From JAQVSH01 sp964451605 (GTDB taxonomy: Bacteria > Bacteroidota > Bacteroidia > Bacteroidales > UBA4181), in assembly GCA_964451605.1 (NCBI GenBank), contig CAYVJA010000056.1, forward strand, positions 1 to 16,895: a DNA stretch of 16,895 nt, written 5' to 3'. The notes under the pieces are model-generated. The model did not search any database. It saw only the letters and a program-made list of their open reading frames with translations, and had not been told where the DNA came from. The first letter of the stretch is position 1; each line of letters begins with the position of its first letter. Positions 14,915 through 16,895 of the stretch are shown in pieces. Made by a program: the position numbers and the translations under genes.

Positions 14915-16895
14915 ATGATTTCACTACGCAAAATGTTTCCAGTTTTTCTGGTTCTCTGTTTTACCTCGGGTGTGGCTTTTTCGGCGCAATGGGAGGATCT
15001 CTCTAAGGGGTGGCGGTTTTCGAAGGGGAACCCTGCCGATGCGCAGGCGGTGGCTTTCGATGACGCTGCGTGGGAGAAGGTGAATGTGCCGCACGATTGG
15101 GCCATTACCGGCCCGTTTAATGTGCAGGAGTCGGGCTTTACCGGAAAGTTGCCCTGGAGAGGGGAGGGGTGGTACCGTAAGGTGTTCACGCTGAAAGCCG
15201 CCGATAAGGGTCAGACTGTCTATGTGAAGTTCGACGGGGTGATGTCGTCGCCTAAGATTTATGTGAATGGCAAGCTGGCCGGCCAGTGGGATTATGGCTA
15301 TAGCACTTTCTATCTGGATGTTACCGAGTTTGTAAACTTTGGCCAAAGCAACACCCTGGCTGTATATGTGGATACCCGCAACCACGATAGCCGCTGGTAT
15401 CCCGGTGCAGGTATCTACCGCAAGGTGGAGCTGATGGTTTCGCCTGCCGTGCACGAAGAGATTTGGGGCACCTATATCACCACCCCTGTGGTAACCAAAG
15501 AGGAGGCCGAAATGCGCATCCTGTCGAACATAAAGAATCGTTCGGCCGAAGCGCAGCAGGTGGCTGTTGAGTCGGTGGTGCTCGATGCAAAGGGCAATCA
15601 GGTGGCTTCGGCCAAATCGCGCGCCAGAAGGATTGCCCCGGGTAGTGCCTCCGAGTTCGATAACTGGATTACCGTTAAATCGCCTTCGCTTTGGGATGTG
15701 GACAGCCCCACCCTTTACAGCGTAAAGACCCGGGTGCTGGTTGATGGCACTGCGGTCGATTCGAGCGCTACCCCCTTTGGTTTCAGAACCATTGCCTTTA
15801 CGGCCGACGATGGTTTCCATCTGAACGGGCGGAGGGTTCAACTGAAAGGGGTTAACCTGCATCACGATCACGGACCCCTGGGGGCTGCCTTTAACGTACG
15901 CGCCATGGAGCGGCAGCTCGAGATTATGAAGGAGATGGGTTGCAACGCCATCCGCACCAGCCACAATATCAGCGCCCCCGAACTGATCGAGTTGTGCGAT
16001 AAAATGGGGATGCTGGTGTTTAACGAAGCGTTCGACAAATACGATAAAAAGGCCGACATCTTTGCCGAAACCGATTTCTACGAATATGGCGAACGCATTC
16101 TGAAAGATTTTGTGATGCGCGACCGCAACCACCCTTCGGTGTTTATCTGGAGTGTGGGCAACGAGATGGGCGACATCCAGAGCAATGCCGACTACGGCCT
16201 CAAACGGCTGGCCGCCATGGTGGGTTTTGTGCGGAAATACGACATCACCCGGCCGGTAACCATTGCCTGCGACCAGGATCAGAATGCCCGCTGGCGCCAC
16301 TTCGACTACTACGATGTCCATTCGTGGAACTATGGGCAGCGTTGGGAACCGGCTCGCAAGCTCGATCCCGCCAAATCGGTGATCATCAGCGAATCGGGTT
16401 CGACCGTAAGTACCCGCGGATTTTATGAACTGCCTCTGCCTCAAACAAAGACCCAATTTGGAAAGCAGAACCAGGTGAGCTCGTACGACCTCAATGCCCC
16501 CTATTGGGCTGAGATTCCCGACGACGATTTTATGTGGCAGGAGGAGGGCAAGTACATTGCCGGCGAGTTTGTCTGGACCGGCTTCGACTATCTGGGCGAG
16601 CCCACCCCGTTTATGTCGTCGAAGAGCTCCTATTTTGGGATTGTCGATTTGTGCGGTATCCCCAAAGACAGGTTCTACCTCTACCAGAGCCACTGGCGCC
16701 CCGAAAAGGATATGGTACACATTCTGCCTCACTGGAACTGGAAGGGGATGGAGGGGCAAAACGTGCCGGTATTTGTCTACACCAACGGCGATGAGGCTGA
16801 GCTCTTCCTGAATGGCAAATCGCTCGGAAAACAGGCTAAAAAGCCCGATTCCAACGTCTCGACCGAACGTTACCGCCTAATGTGGACGGATGTGG
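14915..16895 (+). CDS. GH2 beta-galactosidase-like enzyme, 3' end cut by the window
   Basis: About 660 codons are visible from ATG at 14915; an ATG at 14933 is a possible alternative start. A signal peptide (MISLRKMFPVFLVLCFTSGVAFSA) is followed by the GH2 sugar-binding domain (VNVPHDWAITGPFN, GWYRKVF), an immunoglobulin-like domain, and the barrel with LKGVNLHHDHGPLG and CNAIRTSHNISAPELIELCDKMG. The acid-base is E417 (SVGNEMGD) and the nucleophile E493 (ISESGS). The start of a DUF4982-like domain (HWNWKGMEGQNVPVFVYTNG, then AELFLNGKSLG) is visible before the edge. The architecture matches the preceding GH2, but the sequence is clearly diverged, so it is a paralogue, not a fresh duplicate. 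The two may handle different linkages or chain lengths from the same pectic galactan. Confidence 0.92.
   Translation, partial: MISLRKMFPVFLVLCFTSGVAFSAQWEDLSKGWRFSKGNPADAQAVAFDDAAWEKVNVPHDWAITGPFNVQESGFTGKLPWRGEGWYRKVFTLKAADKGQTVYVKFDGVMSSPKIYVNGKLAGQWDYGYSTFYLDVTEFVNFGQSNTLAVYVDTRNHDSRWYPGAGIYRKVELMVSPAVHEEIWGTYITTPVVTKEEAEMRILSNIKNRSAEAQQVAVESVVLDAKGNQVASAKSRARRIAPGSASEFDNWITVKSPSLWDVDSPTLYSVKTRVLVDGTAVDSSATPFGFRTIAFTADDGFHLNGRRVQLKGVNLHHDHGPLGAAFNVRAMERQLEIMKEMGCNAIRTSHNISAPELIELCDKMGMLVFNEAFDKYDKKADIFAETDFYEYGERILKDFVMRDRNHPSVFIWSVGNEMGDIQSNADYGLKRLAAMVGFVRKYDITRPVTIACDQDQNARWRHFDYYDVHSWNYGQRWEPARKLDPAKSVIISESGSTVSTRGFYELPLPQTKTQFGKQNQVSSYDLNAPYWAEIPDDDFMWQEEGKYIAGEFVWTGFDYLGEPTPFMSSKSSYFGIVDLCGIPKDRFYLYQSHWRPEKDMVHILPHWNWKGMEGQNVPVFVYTNGDEAELFLNGKSLGKQAKKPDSNVSTERYRLMWTDV

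Noticed and set aside
14924..16759. A 611-codon open frame on the minus strand opposite the second GH2 gene
   Set aside because: The plus strand encodes a clear GH2 with catalytic residues. The minus frame is long only because of codon bias and its product has no recognisable domain.

Overview
The window looks like a draft-assembly contig from a Bacteroidetes (Bacteroidales-like) bacterium. The main reasons are a hybrid two-component system (HTCS) regulator, promoters with the phylum's TAnnTTTG -7 element, few Shine-Dalgarno sequences, and a gene set typical of a polysaccharide utilisation locus (PUL). A run of 10 Ns at 6709-6718 is an assembly gap.

Layout. (a) 1-773, minus: 5' part of a glycerol dehydrogenase gene (gldA). 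(b) 1041-1598, plus: an AT-rich YefM/YoeB toxin-antitoxin (TA) module with its operator. It sits between two exact 20-bp copies of the gldA start, so it appears to have been inserted into a once-overlapping radical SAM-gldA gene pair. (c) 1649-3273, minus: a two-gene candidate RiPP locus. It holds a 90-aa precursor peptide with three GNxxxCxDxxC repeats ending in a C-terminal Cys, and a PqqD-like/radical SAM/SPASM maturase whose GTG start overlaps the precursor stop. I cannot assign this pair to a named class, and it is the best candidate for an undescribed system. (d) 3370-5833, minus: an esterase operon with a CE1-like esterase, an alpha/beta hydrolase with a Pro/Ala-rich insert, and a truncated third esterase next to the RiPP locus. 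(e) 6005-9911, plus: the HTCS sensor-regulator, divergent from the esterases. (f) 10029-16895, plus: a secreted tandem-domain GH53 endo-beta-1,4-galactanase and two GH2 beta-galactosidase-like enzymes, the second cut by the window end.

How it works together. GH53, GH2 and HTCS genes together are the signature of a pectic beta-1,4-galactan (rhamnogalacturonan I side chain) PUL. GH53 would cut the galactan backbone, GH2 enzymes would release galactose, and the esterases may remove acyl groups from pectin or hemicellulose. The same bipartite sequence, TTTTTGTC-N5-TGTGCTTT, lies 19-20 bp before a TAnnTTTG box in both the esterase promoter and the GH53 promoter, in the same orientation to transcription. 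I infer that it is the HTCS operator, which would unite the two arms as one regulon. No SusC/SusD pair is visible in the window.

The intergenic regions around the GH2 genes carry mosaic repeats: 8-bp units such as TGCTCTAG and TGTAACAA flanking GAAGCGC...GCGCTTC palindromes. They reach into the 3' end of the first GH2 gene and supply its stop codon. The GH53 stop codon likewise lies inside a large hairpin. No rRNA, tRNA or CRISPR array was seen.
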